Assembly: GCF_003732225.1 (NCBI RefSeq)
Contig: NZ_MOBJ01000014.1
Location: 124,001 to 188,000 of the forward strand
Direction: 5' to 3'
Origin: Pseudomonas brassicacearum
Lineage (GTDB): Bacteria; Pseudomonadota; Gammaproteobacteria; Pseudomonadales; Pseudomonadaceae
DNA length: 64,000 bases
Shown here: piece after piece, positions 33,606 through 42,966 of the stretch
How the letters are laid out: every line of letters begins with the position of its first letter
How positions within the stretch are numbered: the stretch's first letter is position 1
Notes under the pieces: model-generated
Seen by the model: only the letters and a program-made list of their open reading frames with translations
What the model was told of the DNA's origin: nothing
Databases searched by the model: none
Program-made: the position numbers and the translations under genes

Positions 33606-35071
33606 TGAATTCGCTTTATATCGCCGGTGAATGGCTGGCTGGCCAGGGTGACACCTTCGAATCGCTGAACCCGGTGACCCAGCACGTATTGTGGTCGGGG
33701 CAGGGCGCGAGTGCTGCTCAGGTCGAAAGCGCGGTGCAAGCTGCGCGTCAGGCGTTCCCGGCCTGGGCCAAACGCTCCCTGGAAGACCGCATCGGCGTGC
33801 TGGAAGCCTTTGCCGCCAGCCTGAAAAAACACGCTGACGAACTGGCCCACTGCATCGGCGAAGAAACCGGTAAACCGCTGTGGGAAGCCGCGACTGAAGT
33901 GACCAGCATGGTCAACAAGATCGCCATTTCGGTGCAGAGCTACCGCGAACGTACCGGCGAGAAGAGCGGCCCGCTGGGCGACGCCACCGCCGTGTTGCGC
34001 CACAAGCCTCACGGTGTGGTGGCGGTGTTTGGTCCTTACAACTTCCCTGGGCATTTGCCGAACGGTCACATCGTTCCGGCGCTGCTGGCCGGTAACAGCG
34101 TGCTGTTCAAGCCAAGCGAGCTGACCCCGAAAGTCGCCGAGCTGACGGTCAAGTGCTGGATCGAAGCCGGTCTGCCGGCTGGCGTGCTGAACCTGCTGCA
34201 AGGCGCGCGTGAAACCGGGATCGCTCTGGCGGCCAATTCAGGCATCGACGGTCTGTTCTTCACCGGCTCCAGCCGTACCGGCAACCACCTGCATGCGCAG
34301 TTCTCCGGGCGTCCGGACAAGATCCTCGCGCTGGAGATGGGCGGCAACAACCCGCTGGTGGTCGATCAGGTCGCAGACCTTGATGCCGCGGTGTACACCA
34401 TTATTCAGTCGGCGTTCATTTCTGCCGGTCAGCGTTGCACCTGCGCCCGTCGCTTGCTGGTACCGCAAGGCGCCTGGGGCGACACGCTGCTGGCGCGTCT
34501 GGTGGCGGTCAGCGCGACCATTGACGTCGGCGCATTCGATCAGCAACCGGCACCGTTCATGGGCTCGGTGGTTTCTCTGGCCGCTGCCAAAGCACTGATG
34601 GATGCGCAAGAACACTTGCTGGCCAATGGCGCCGTGTCGCTGCTGGAAATGACTCAGCCTCAGGCTAACGCCGCGCTGCTGACCCCGGGCATTCTTGATG
34701 TCAGCGCGGTTGCCGATCGTCCTGACGAAGAGCTGTTCGGCCCGTTGCTGCAAGTGATCCGCTACGCTGATTTCGAGGCGGCGATCGCTGAAGCCAACGA
34801 CACCCAATACGGCTTGGCCGCAGGTTTGCTGTCGGATTCCGAAGCGCGTTATCAGCAGTTCTGGCTGGAAAGCCGCGCCGGTATCGTCAACTGGAACAAG
34901 CAGCTGACCGGTGCCGCGAGCAGCGCGCCATTCGGCGGTGTGGGAGCCTCGGGCAACCATCGCGCCAGCGCCTATTACGCAGCGGATTACTGCGCGTACC
35001 CGGTGGCCTCGCTGGAAACCCCAAGCCTGACACTACCGGCCGCCCTGACCCCTGGCGTGAAAATGGCGTGA
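33605..35071 (+). CDS. astD: succinylglutamate-semialdehyde dehydrogenase
   Basis: A 488-residue NAD-dependent aldehyde dehydrogenase, AstD/AruD, oxidising succinylglutamate semialdehyde to succinylglutamate. Seen: the cofactor region VAVFGPYNFPGHLPNGHIVP, GLFFTGSSRTGNHLHAQFSG, the general-base Glu in LALEMGGNNPLVV and the catalytic Cys in SAGQRCTCARRLLVP. Length is normal for AstD. It overlaps the aruG stop by one base. Confidence 0.94.
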   Translation: MNSLYIAGEWLAGQGDTFESLNPVTQHVLWSGQGASAAQVESAVQAARQAFPAWAKRSLEDRIGVLEAFAASLKKHADELAHCIGEETGKPLWEAATEVTSMVNKIAISVQSYRERTGEKSGPLGDATAVLRHKPHGVVAVFGPYNFPGHLPNGHIVPALLAGNSVLFKPSELTPKVAELTVKCWIEAGLPAGVLNLLQGARETGIALAANSGIDGLFFTGSSRTGNHLHAQFSGRPDKILALEMGGNNPLVVDQVADLDAAVYTIIQSAFISAGQRCTCARRLLVPQGAWGDTLLARLVAVSATIDVGAFDQQPAPFMGSVVSLAAAKALMDAQEHLLANGAVSLLEMTQPQANAALLTPGILDVSAVADRPDEELFGPLLQVIRYADFEAAIAEANDTQYGLAAGLLSDSEARYQQFWLESRAGIVNWNKQLTGAASSAPFGGVGASGNHRASAYYAADYCAYPVASLETPSLTLPAALTPGVKMA

Positions 35072-35077
35072 TGCCCA

Positions 35078-35144
35078 ATCGCGAGCAAGCTCGCTCCCAC
35101 AAGGGCGATGAAATCCCTGTGGGAGCGAGCTTGCTCGCGATGGC
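35078..35144. repeat. REP pair (BIME) between astD and astB
   Basis: A reversed REP at 35078-35101 and a forward copy at 35117-35144, 15 bp apart, fill much of the 142-bp gap between the two genes. Confidence 0.9.
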
Positions 35145-35213
35145 CGCGACTCGGTCGCACTGAACAGTTAGTTACTGAAGCCTATAACAACAGATTCTCG
35201 TGGAGCCTCGCTG

Positions 35214-36560
35214 ATGAAATCCTATGAAGTCAATTTTGACGGTCTAGTGGGGCCGACCCATAACTACGGCGGTCTGTCTTACGGCAACGTTGCGTCCCAG
35301 AGCAACAGCCAGCAGTCTTCCAATCCGAAGGAAGCGGCGCTGCAAGGCCTGGCGAAAATGAAAGCGCTGATGGAAATGGGCTTTCAGCAAGGCGTACTCG
35401 CGCCGCAAGAACGTCCGGATGTCGGTGCGCTGCGCCGCCTGGGTTTCAGCGGCACCGACGCTCAAGTGATCGAGCAGGCCGCCAGGCAGGCGATGCCATT
35501 GCTGGTTGCCAACTGCTCGGCGTCGAGCATGTGGGTGGCCAACGCCGCCACGGTCAGCCCGAGTGCTGATACCGCTGACGGTCGCGTGCATTTCACCGCC
35601 GCCAACCTCAACTGCAAATACCACCGCAGCATCGAACACCCGACCACCAGCCGCGTGCTGGGGGCGATGTTCGCTGACCAGAAACACTTCGCTCACCACG
35701 CAGCATTGCCTGCCGTGGCGCAGTTCGGTGACGAAGGCGCAGCCAACCACACGCGTTTCTGCCGTGAATACGGCGAAGCCGGTGTCGAGTTCTTCGTGTT
35801 CGGTCGCAGCGCGTTCGATACTCGCTACCCGGAACCGCAGAAGTACCCGGCGCGTCAGACCCTCGAAGCTTCGCAAGCAGTTGCTCGTCTGCACGGCTTG
35901 AGTGATGACGGCGTGGTGTACGCCCAGCAGAATCCTGCGGTGATCGACCAGGGCGTGTTCCACAACGACGTGATCGCGGTCGGTAACGGCGAAGCGCTGT
36001 TCTATCACGAGGATGCTTTCCTCGACACCGAGCAGATGCTCGCCGAGCTGTCGGCCAAGCTTGCCAAGCGTGGCGGCCAGTTCAAGGCGATCTGCGTACC
36101 GCGCTCCCAGGTGTCGGTCGAAGACGCCGTGCGTTCTTACCTGTTCAACAGCCAGTTGCTGTCGCGCGCTGACGGTTCGATGCTGCTGATCGTGCCGCAA
36201 GAGTGCCAGAACAACCCGCGCGTCTGGCAGTACCTGCAAGAGCTGACCAGCTCCGGCGGCCTGATTCGCGAAGTGAAAGTCTTCGATCTCAAGCAAAGCA
36301 TGCAGAACGGCGGTGGCCCGGCGTGCCTGCGGTTGCGTGTCGCACTGAATGAAACCGAGCTGGCGGCGGTCAACCCAGGGGTTATCATGACTGCGCCGTT
36401 GTATGGCACGCTGACCCAGTGGGTCGACAAGCACTACCGTGACCGCATGACCGAAAACGATCTGGCGGACCCACAATTGTTGCTTGAGTGCCGGACGGCA
36501 CTGGATGAACTGACGCAAATCCTTAAACTGGGCGCGGTTTATCCATTCCAGATCAATTGA
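35214..36560 (+). CDS. astB: N-succinylarginine dihydrolase
   Basis: A 448-residue AstB/AruB that hydrolyses succinylarginine to succinylornithine, CO2 and ammonia. The N terminus SYEVNFDGLVGPTHNYGGLS is diagnostic. The guanidine-chemistry Cys is in GPACLRLRVALNETELAAV, and HFTAANLNCKYHRSIEHPTT carries conserved His residues. Length is as expected. It is preceded by a REP pair but stays in the same orientation as the rest of the pathway. Confidence 0.94.
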   Translation: MKSYEVNFDGLVGPTHNYGGLSYGNVASQSNSQQSSNPKEAALQGLAKMKALMEMGFQQGVLAPQERPDVGALRRLGFSGTDAQVIEQAARQAMPLLVANCSASSMWVANAATVSPSADTADGRVHFTAANLNCKYHRSIEHPTTSRVLGAMFADQKHFAHHAALPAVAQFGDEGAANHTRFCREYGEAGVEFFVFGRSAFDTRYPEPQKYPARQTLEASQAVARLHGLSDDGVVYAQQNPAVIDQGVFHNDVIAVGNGEALFYHEDAFLDTEQMLAELSAKLAKRGGQFKAICVPRSQVSVEDAVRSYLFNSQLLSRADGSMLLIVPQECQNNPRVWQYLQELTSSGGLIREVKVFDLKQSMQNGGGPACLRLRVALNETELAAVNPGVIMTAPLYGTLTQWVDKHYRDRMTENDLADPQLLLECRTALDELTQILKLGAVYPFQIN

Positions 36561-36623
36561 AAGCCCGCGTCCTGCTCATGAAGAGTCGGACGCGTTGCTT
36601 TATCTCCAGATGAGAACGTAATA

Positions 36624-36911
36624 ATGAGCGATACCCTGCAGCTGATTCTTGAAGACACCGACGGCACTCAACTGGAAACTTCCTGCACCCGCGTTGCGGT
36701 CATGTGGCAAGGCAAAGAGTTGTGGATCCAGCAAGACGGCCGTGGCCAGTTGCTGATCGGCGTTGACGTCGAAGAAGGCGATGCTGAATACGCCAACCTG
36801 CTGCTGCGCCCATTGGCGACTAATCTGGTAAGTCTGCAACTGGAAATGGAACCGGCTGAAATCGGTGACGAAGACCACGTGCACGGCCCGGATTGCAAAC
36901 ACGATCACTAA
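36624..36911 (+). CDS. small conserved protein in the ast cluster
   Basis: A 95-residue acidic protein between astB and astE, often labelled loosely as a topoisomerase II-like protein in pseudomonads, though I see no such domain. The C-terminal tail HVHGPDCKHDH carries four His and one Cys and could bind a metal. It starts with a clean ATG and is 12 bp from astE, so it is probably co-transcribed. P. aeruginosa has a gene in the same position, which suggests a real but accessory role in arginine catabolism. Confidence 0.75.
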   Translation: MSDTLQLILEDTDGTQLETSCTRVAVMWQGKELWIQQDGRGQLLIGVDVEEGDAEYANLLLRPLATNLVSLQLEMEPAEIGDEDHVHGPDCKHDH

Positions 36912-36923
36912 GGAATTCGTTCT

Positions 36924-37934
36924 ATGCTCGCCCTCGGCAAACTGCTTGAACTGACCCTCGCCGGCCGTGAACCGGCGGAGAAGACTCAACTGACTGTCGA
37001 AGGCGTGCGGATGCGCTGGCTGAGCGAAGGTGCGCTGGAAGTCCGGCCACCGGAGGCTCGCGACAATGGCCTGGACTTGCTGTTGTCGGCTGGCATCCAC
37101 GGTAATGAAACAGCGCCGATCGAGTTGCTCGATCGCCTGTTGCATGACATCGCCCGCGGTGAATTGAAGCCGCGCGCACGTATTCTGTTCCTGTTCGGCA
37201 ACCCCGAGGCCATGCGCCGCGGCGAGCGTTTTATCGAGCAGGACGTCAATCGGCTGTTCAATGGCCGTCACGAACTCAGCAGTGGCTCTGAAGCGCTGCG
37301 TGCCTGTGAGCTTGAGCGCCTGGCGGCGAGTTTCTTCAGCCTGCCGGACCGTTCCCGTTTGCACTACGACCTGCACACCGCGATCCGTGGTTCAAAAATC
37401 GAGCAGTTCGCACTGTACCCCTGGAAAGAAGGTCGCCAGCATTCCCGCCACGAACTGGCCCGCTTGCGCGCTGCCGGCATGGAAGCGGTGCTGTTGCAGA
37501 ACAAGCCGTCCATCGTTTTCAGCTCGTACACCTACGACAAGCTCGATGCCGAGTCTTTCACCCTTGAGTTGGGCAAGGCCCGGCCGTTCGGGCAGAACGA
37601 CGGGGTTAACGTCTCGCGTCTTGAAACCCTGTTGAAGCAGATCATCGAAGGCACCGAGCCGGAGTTGGCAGAACAGAGCCTGGATGGTTTGCAACTGTTC
37701 AGCGTGGCGCGGGAAATCATCAAGCACAGCGACAGCTTCCACTTGAACCTGCCGGCGGACATCGAGAACTTCTCGGAGCTGAAAAAGGGTTATCTGCTGG
37801 CCGAGGACATCGCCCAGACCCGCTGGATCGTCGAGGAGGAGGGTGCGCGAATCATCTTCCCGAACCCGAAGGTCAAGAACGGCCTGCGCGCCGGCATTTT
37901 GATTGTGCCGACCACCGGCGAAAACCTGGTCTGA
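36924..37934 (+). CDS. astE: succinylglutamate desuccinylase
   Basis: A 336-residue zinc carboxypeptidase-like hydrolase, AstE/AruE, releasing glutamate and succinate in the last step. The zinc-binding signature is LLSAGIHGNETAPIELLDRL (H and E), and a later His lies in LHYDLHTAIRGSKIEQFALY. The Glu-containing active-site region is SFTLELGKARPFGQND. Its length and position complete the AST pathway. GGAAT precedes the ATG. Confidence 0.94.
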   Translation: MLALGKLLELTLAGREPAEKTQLTVEGVRMRWLSEGALEVRPPEARDNGLDLLLSAGIHGNETAPIELLDRLLHDIARGELKPRARILFLFGNPEAMRRGERFIEQDVNRLFNGRHELSSGSEALRACELERLAASFFSLPDRSRLHYDLHTAIRGSKIEQFALYPWKEGRQHSRHELARLRAAGMEAVLLQNKPSIVFSSYTYDKLDAESFTLELGKARPFGQNDGVNVSRLETLLKQIIEGTEPELAEQSLDGLQLFSVAREIIKHSDSFHLNLPADIENFSELKKGYLLAEDIAQTRWIVEEEGARIIFPNPKVKNGLRAGILIVPTTGENLV

Positions 37935-37962
37935 CCGGGATCTCGATCGCGACATAGAACCC

Positions 37963-38053
37963 TTGTGGGAGCGAGCTTGCTCGCGATGGCGAACTAACAG
38001 TCAACATCATCGTTGAATGTTAAACCGCCGTCGCGAGCAAGCTCGCTCCCACA
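37963..38053. repeat. REP pair (BIME) after astE
   Basis: Forward REP at 37963-37989 and reversed copy at 38027-38053 lie between the convergent astE and ribH genes, where such pairs can serve as a bidirectional transcript end. Confidence 0.9.
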
Positions 38054-38087
38054 GGTATTGCATTATCCCAGGGAGCGGGTGGGAGGC

Positions 38088-38597
38088 TTAGACGGCTACC
38101 GCGCGGTGTTCAGTGCGACGCAGCGCGCGCATCTTGTGCAGCGTATCGGCGCAGGTCTTCGCCGCTTCCTGACCCTTGTGCACGAAGTGCTCGAAGAAGA
38201 ACTTCTGGTGCTCTTCGCCTGCATGGAAGTGATGCGGGGTCAGCACGACCGAGAATACCGGCACTTCGGTTTCCAGCTGAACCTGCATCAGGCCGCTGAT
38301 TACCGACTGGGCGACGAACTCGTGACGGTAGATACCGCCGTCAACCACTAAACCTGCGGCGACGATGCCGGCGTAACGGCCGGACTTGGCCAGCAGCTTG
38401 GCGTGCAGTGGAATTTCAAAGGCGCCGCCGACTTCAAAAAAGTCGATATCCGATTCCTGATAGCCCTGAGCGACCATCTCGCTGACGAAGCCCTTACGGC
38501 TTTGGTCAACGATTTCCTTGTGCCAGCATGCCTGGATAAACGCTACGCGCTCAACCGGATGGTTTTTGCTTTTGCTATCGATTGCGGTGGGTTGCAT
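38088..38597 (-). CDS. ribH: 6,7-dimethyl-8-ribityllumazine synthase, type II
   Basis: A 169-residue lumazine synthase, which joins the ribityl-pyrimidine and dihydroxybutanone phosphate to make the riboflavin precursor. Seen: VAFIQACWHKEIVDQSRKGF, FFEVGGAFEIPLHAKLLAKS, GIVAAGLVVDGGIYRHEFVA and VVLTPHHFHAGEEHQKFFFE. The pattern and length fit RibH2, the decameric type found beside the normal RibH in some bacteria. ATG 38597 is chosen because AGGAG lies 9 bases upstream. An FMN riboswitch lies in its leader. Confidence 0.9.
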   Translation of the reverse strand: MQPTAIDSKSKNHPVERVAFIQACWHKEIVDQSRKGFVSEMVAQGYQESDIDFFEVGGAFEIPLHAKLLAKSGRYAGIVAAGLVVDGGIYRHEFVAQSVISGLMQVQLETEVPVFSVVLTPHHFHAGEEHQKFFFEHFVHKGQEAAKTCADTLHKMRALRRTEHRAVAV

Positions 38598-38608
38598 CTG
38601 TTCTGACT

Positions 38609-38629
38609 CCTGTTTGTGTGAAAAACAGG
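38609..38629 (-). promoter_or_regulatory. hairpin masking the ribH ribosome site
   Basis: On the minus strand CCTGTTT and AAACAGG pair around a 7-base loop, with the first bases of the AGGAG ribosome site inside the stem. It is a likely expression platform of the riboswitch, acting on translation. Confidence 0.55.
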
Positions 38630-38720
38630 GCGTTATGAATCGAATGGGATTTAAGGGTGCGTGCAGGTCAAGCGTGCAGTGTATGCGCGCTGCCCACGGA
38701 CGGCCCTTTGGTGCCAATCC

Positions 38721-38886
38721 CGTTCTCTCTTCATCCGGACTATGACCGTCGGCCCCGGGATCACACCGGGTCTGCTGACCTTGCCGTCATCTGCTGCCGA
38801 AGCATCGGTGACACCAAGCGCTCGCGGGCTATGCGCATTGCGCGCAATTACCGCCGGTGGGGAGTTGCACCCCGCCCTGAGAACGT
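38721..38886 (-). ncRNA. FMN riboswitch (RFN element)
   Basis: Minus-strand sequence has the conserved RFN blocks. The 5' strand of P1 is GTTCTCAGGGCGGGGTG at the start; CCCCACCGGCGGTAATTG, CCCGCGAGCG, GGTCAGCAGACCCGGTG and CGGTCATAGTCCGGATG follow, and GAAGAGAGAAC closes P1. It binds FMN and should reduce ribH expression when flavin is plentiful. It ends about 120 nt before the ribH start. Confidence 0.95.
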
Positions 38887-39104
38887 TTTGCTGCCAGATT
38901 TTCTGGCGGCGGAGAGTTTTTAACACATATTTGTGGGCTGCGCATCGCTGCTTTCTGATGATATACATCGGTTTTTCCGTTGGCTTGAGCCGCCTTTTCC
39001 TGGCTCAGGCCTTGATTAATCGCGGCGTTGGCCGCAGTAATCCTCTTCGAAACAGATTTTCCTTATCAGCAGCGACGTTAGCGTCCTATTCCGAGGCCTG
39101 ATTC

Positions 39105-40109
39105 ATGAGTGTTATCGATCTTCGTAGCGACACCGTCACCCAACCGACCGCAGGGATGCTCGACGCAATGGCCAGGGCAGCCACCGGAGATGATGTCTAC
39201 GGCGAAGATCCGACCGTCAATCTCCTTGAGGCCGAACTGGCCAGGCGCCTGGGGTTTGCCGCAGCGCTGTTCGTGCCGACGGGCACCATGAGCAACTTGC
39301 TGGGGCTGATGGCCCACTGCGAGCGCGGTGACGAGTACATCGTCGGTCAGCAGGCGCACACTTATAAGTACGAAGGTGGTGGGGCAGCGGTGCTGGGCTC
39401 GATCCAGCCGCAGCCGCTGGAAGTTCAGGCCGACGGTTCGCTGGACCTGGCTCAGGTCGCGGCGGCGATCAAGCCGGACGACTTCCACTTCGCCCGGACC
39501 CGTCTGCTGGCGCTGGAAAACACCATGCAAGGCAAGGTGTTGCCGCTGGAGTACCTGGCGCGAGCTCGCCGCTTTACCCATGAACACGGTTTGTCGCTGC
39601 ACCTGGACGGCGCGCGGTTGTACAACGCAGCGGTCAAGCTGGGCGTTGATGCACGGGAAATCACTCAGCACTTCGATTCGGTGTCGGTGTGCCTGTCCAA
39701 AGGACTTGGCGCGCCGATCGGTTCGGTACTCTGCGGTTCGGTCGAGTTGATAGGCAAGGCCCGACGTCTGCGCAAGATGGTCGGCGGCGGCATGCGCCAG
39801 GCCGGCATTCTCGCGGCGGCCGGCTTGTATGCGCTGGATCACAACGTGCAACGCCTGGCAGATGACCACGACAACGCGCAGTTTCTGGCTGAAGGCCTGC
39901 GCGCGGCGGGGTATACAGTCGAGCCTGTACAGACCAACATGGTTTACGTACAGATGGGCGACAAGTGCGACGCGATCAAGGTGTTTGCCGGTGAGCGCGG
40001 GATCAAGCTTAGCGCCGCCCCGCGCTTGCGCATGGTCACTCACATGGACGTCAGCCGGGCGCAGATCGAGCAGGTGATCGCGTCTTTCGTCGAGTTTTCG
40101 CAAAACTGA
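39105..40109 (+). CDS. ltaE: low-specificity L-threonine aldolase
   Basis: A 334-residue pyridoxal-phosphate enzyme that cleaves L-threonine and L-allo-threonine to glycine and acetaldehyde. Seen: VIDLRSDTVTQPTAGMLDAM, the LHLDGARLYNAAVKLG block and the PLP-lysine in SVCLSKGLGAPIGSVLCGS, then RRLRKMVGGGMRQAGILAAA. Length is normal. It stands alone between ribH and alaS. Confidence 0.93.
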   Translation: MSVIDLRSDTVTQPTAGMLDAMARAATGDDVYGEDPTVNLLEAELARRLGFAAALFVPTGTMSNLLGLMAHCERGDEYIVGQQAHTYKYEGGGAAVLGSIQPQPLEVQADGSLDLAQVAAAIKPDDFHFARTRLLALENTMQGKVLPLEYLARARRFTHEHGLSLHLDGARLYNAAVKLGVDAREITQHFDSVSVCLSKGLGAPIGSVLCGSVELIGKARRLRKMVGGGMRQAGILAAAGLYALDHNVQRLADDHDNAQFLAEGLRAAGYTVEPVQTNMVYVQMGDKCDAIKVFAGERGIKLSAAPRLRMVTHMDVSRAQIEQVIASFVEFSQN

Positions 40110-40131
40110 AGGTGTTAGCCGTCCAATTGAC

Positions 40132-40150
40132 TGTTTGTATCGTACAAACA
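40132..40150. promoter_or_regulatory. palindrome in the alaS promoter
   Basis: TGTTTGTA-TCG-TACAAACA lies 106-124 bp before alaS and just upstream of a perfect TATAAT (-10, 40176-40181). In E. coli, AlaRS represses its own gene by binding a palindrome near the start site, so a similar role is possible; it does not fit the LexA consensus. Confidence 0.5.
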
Positions 40151-40255
40151 CACTGTACCTGGTCACTAACGCCGATATAATGCGGCCCTTTGCCGTCGCT
40201 TCGTCCGTTGACGATTCGCACAGGCCTTTGGCCGCAGCCTCCGTGGAAGAACCTA

Positions 40256-42877
40256 ATGAAAAGCGCAGAAATCCGTGAAGCCTTCCTTCGCTTCTTCGAA
40301 GAGCAAGGCCACACCCGTGTAGCCTCCAGCTCTTTGATTCCGGGCAACGACCCAACCCTGCTGTTCACTAACGCGGGGATGAACCAGTTCAAGGACTGCT
40401 TTCTGGGCCAGGAAAAGCGCGCCTATACCCGCGCCGTCAGCAGCCAGAAGTGCGTTCGCGCCGGTGGCAAGCACAACGACCTGGAAAACGTCGGTTATAC
40501 CGCCCGTCACCACACCTTCTTCGAAATGCTGGGTAACTTCAGCTTCGGCGACTACTTCAAGCGTGATGCGATCACCTACGCCTGGACCTTCCTGACCTCC
40601 GACAAGTGGCTGAACCTGCCGAAGGAAAAACTCTGGGTCACGGTCTACGCCAGCGATGACGAGGCGTATGACATCTGGACCAAGGAAGTCGGGGTTCCGG
40701 CCGAGCGCATGGTGCGTATCGGCGACAACAAAGGCGCGCCATACGCGTCCGACAACTTCTGGACCATGGGCGATACCGGCCCGTGCGGTCCTTGCACCGA
40801 GATTTTCTACGATCACGGCGCCGATATCTGGGGTGGCCCGCCGGGTTCGCCAGAGGAAGACGGCGACCGTTACATCGAAATCTGGAACAACGTCTTCATG
40901 CAGTTCAACCGCACCGCCGATGGCGTGTTGCATCCGTTGCCAGCGCCGTCGGTGGATACCGGCATGGGCCTGGAGCGGATCAGTGCCGTGCTGCAGCACG
41001 TTCACTCGAACTATGAAATCGACCTGTTCCAGAGCCTGCTGAGCGCTTCGGCCAAGGCCATCGGTTGCACCAACGACAACCAGGCTTCGCTGAAAGTCGT
41101 TGCTGACCACATTCGTTCCTGCGGTTTCCTGATCGCCGACGGCGTGCTGCCGTCCAACGAAGGTCGCGGCTACGTGCTGCGCCGGATCATTCGTCGCGCT
41201 TGCCGTCACGGTAACAAGCTGGGTGCCAAGGGCAGCTTCTTCTATCAGATCGTTGGCGCACTGGTTGCCGAGATGGGCGAAGCCTTCCCTGAGCTGAAAT
41301 CCCAGCAGGCGCACATCGAACGCGTACTGAAAGCTGAAGAAGAGCAGTTTGCCAAAACCCTGGAGCAGGGCCTGAAGATCCTCGAGCAGGATCTGGCCGA
41401 GCTCAAAGGCGATGTCGTGCCAGGCGACGTGGTGTTCAAGTTGTATGACACCTACGGCTTCCCGATGGACCTGACCGGCGACATCGCTCGCGAGCGCAGC
41501 CTGACCATCGACGAAGCAGGCTTCGAGCGCGAAATGGAAGCCCAGCGCGTCCGTGCACGTTCGGCCAGCTCCTTCGGCATGGACTACAACAGCCTGGTCA
41601 AGGTTGATGTGGCCACCGAGTTCACCGGTTACACCGCTCACAGCGGTTCAGCAAAAATCGTTGCTCTGTATAAAGACGGGCAATCGGTCGACGTGTTGAG
41701 CGAAGGCGAAGAGGGCGTGGTCGTTCTCGATCAGACGCCGTTCTATGCGGAGTCCGGTGGTCAGATTGGTGATTGCGGCTTCCTCCAGGCTGGCACTGCG
41801 CGTTTCGACGTGCGCGACACCACCAAGACCGGCGGCGCGTTCCTGCACCACGGTGTGCTGGATTCGGGCAGCCTGATCGTTGGCTCGCCCGTTCAGGCCC
41901 AGGTGGACGCTGACGTACGTCACGCCACTTCGCTGAACCACTCCGCGACTCACTTGCTGCACGCGGCATTGCGCCAGGTGCTGGGCGAGCACGTTCAGCA
42001 GAAAGGTTCGTTGGTCGACAGTCAGCGTCTACGCTTTGACTTCAGCCACTTTGAAGCGATCAAGCCTGAACAGCTGAAAGCACTGGAAGAAATCGTCAAC
42101 GCCGAAATTCGCAAGAACTCCGAGGTTGAAACCGAAGAAACCGATATCGACACCGCCAAGCAAAAAGGCGCCATGGCGCTGTTCGGCGAGAAGTACGGCG
42201 ATAGCGTGCGCGTACTGAGCATGGGTGACTTCTCCGTCGAGCTGTGCGGTGGTATTCACGCTAATCGCACTGGCGACATCGGCCTGCTGAAAATCATCAG
42301 CGAAGGCGGCGTGGCTTCTGGCGTACGTCGTATCGAAGCGGTGACAGGCGCTGCAGCACTGGCTTACCTGAACGCTGCAGAAGAGCAACTCAAGGAAGCG
42401 GCCAACCTGGTCAAGGGCAGCCGCGACAACCTGATCGACAAGCTGTCGGCTGTGCTTGAGCGCAACCGTCTGCTGGAAAAGCAACTCGAGCAGTTGCAAG
42501 CCAAGGCCGCCAGTGCGGCGGGCGATGACCTGTCGGCTTCGGCCCAGGACGTCAAAGGCGTGAAAGTACTGGCCGTGCGTCTCGACGGTCAGGACGGCAA
42601 GGCGCTGCTGGCGCTGGTCGATCAACTGAAGAACAAACTCGGCCGCGCAGTGATCCTGCTCGGCAGTGTCCATGAGGAAAAGGTCGTGTTGGTTGCGGGT
42701 GTGACCAAGGACCTGACTGGCCAACTCAAAGCCGGTGATTTGATGAAGCAAGCCGCTGCGGCAGTGGGCGGGAAGGGCGGTGGTCGTCCAGACATGGCGC
42801 AAGGCGGCGGTACTGACGCTGGCGCGCTGGACGCTGCATTGGCCCTGACCGTGCCGTTTGTAGAGCAGGGTATTTAA
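40256..42877 (+). CDS. alaS: alanyl-tRNA synthetase
   Basis: An 873-residue class II synthetase with editing domain. Catalytic motifs are HTRVASSSLIPGNDPTLLFT, MGDTGPCGPCTEIFYDHG and GMGLERISAVLQ. The editing-site zinc ligands are NHSATHLLHAALRQVLGEHV and CGGIHANRTGDIGLLKI, and the Gly-rich C-Ala end is GGKGGGRPDMAQGGG. ATG 40256 (MKSAEIREAFLRFFEEQGHT) is chosen; an in-frame extension upstream is not conserved. It is the single essential alanine tRNA ligase. Confidence 0.96.
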   Translation: MKSAEIREAFLRFFEEQGHTRVASSSLIPGNDPTLLFTNAGMNQFKDCFLGQEKRAYTRAVSSQKCVRAGGKHNDLENVGYTARHHTFFEMLGNFSFGDYFKRDAITYAWTFLTSDKWLNLPKEKLWVTVYASDDEAYDIWTKEVGVPAERMVRIGDNKGAPYASDNFWTMGDTGPCGPCTEIFYDHGADIWGGPPGSPEEDGDRYIEIWNNVFMQFNRTADGVLHPLPAPSVDTGMGLERISAVLQHVHSNYEIDLFQSLLSASAKAIGCTNDNQASLKVVADHIRSCGFLIADGVLPSNEGRGYVLRRIIRRACRHGNKLGAKGSFFYQIVGALVAEMGEAFPELKSQQAHIERVLKAEEEQFAKTLEQGLKILEQDLAELKGDVVPGDVVFKLYDTYGFPMDLTGDIARERSLTIDEAGFEREMEAQRVRARSASSFGMDYNSLVKVDVATEFTGYTAHSGSAKIVALYKDGQSVDVLSEGEEGVVVLDQTPFYAESGGQIGDCGFLQAGTARFDVRDTTKTGGAFLHHGVLDSGSLIVGSPVQAQVDADVRHATSLNHSATHLLHAALRQVLGEHVQQKGSLVDSQRLRFDFSHFEAIKPEQLKALEEIVNAEIRKNSEVETEETDIDTAKQKGAMALFGEKYGDSVRVLSMGDFSVELCGGIHANRTGDIGLLKIISEGGVASGVRRIEAVTGAAALAYLNAAEEQLKEAANLVKGSRDNLIDKLSAVLERNRLLEKQLEQLQAKAASAAGDDLSASAQDVKGVKVLAVRLDGQDGKALLALVDQLKNKLGRAVILLGSVHEEKVVLVAGVTKDLTGQLKAGDLMKQAAAAVGGKGGGRPDMAQGGGTDAGALDAALALTVPFVEQGI

Positions 42878-42966
42878 GGCAGAGTGCCGAGCCCGTCGTC
42901 TAGTGACGGGCCTGCAGCTGTTTGAGTGATTATTGGGCGCCCTTCATGGGCAGAGGCGGCTTTGAA

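Noticed and set aside
40131..40150. LexA box at the alaS promoter
   Set aside because: CTGT is present but the matching ACAG at the correct 8-base spacing is not.
40253..41641. A 462-codon minus-strand frame opposite alaS
   Set aside because: Antisense shadow of a highly conserved essential gene.
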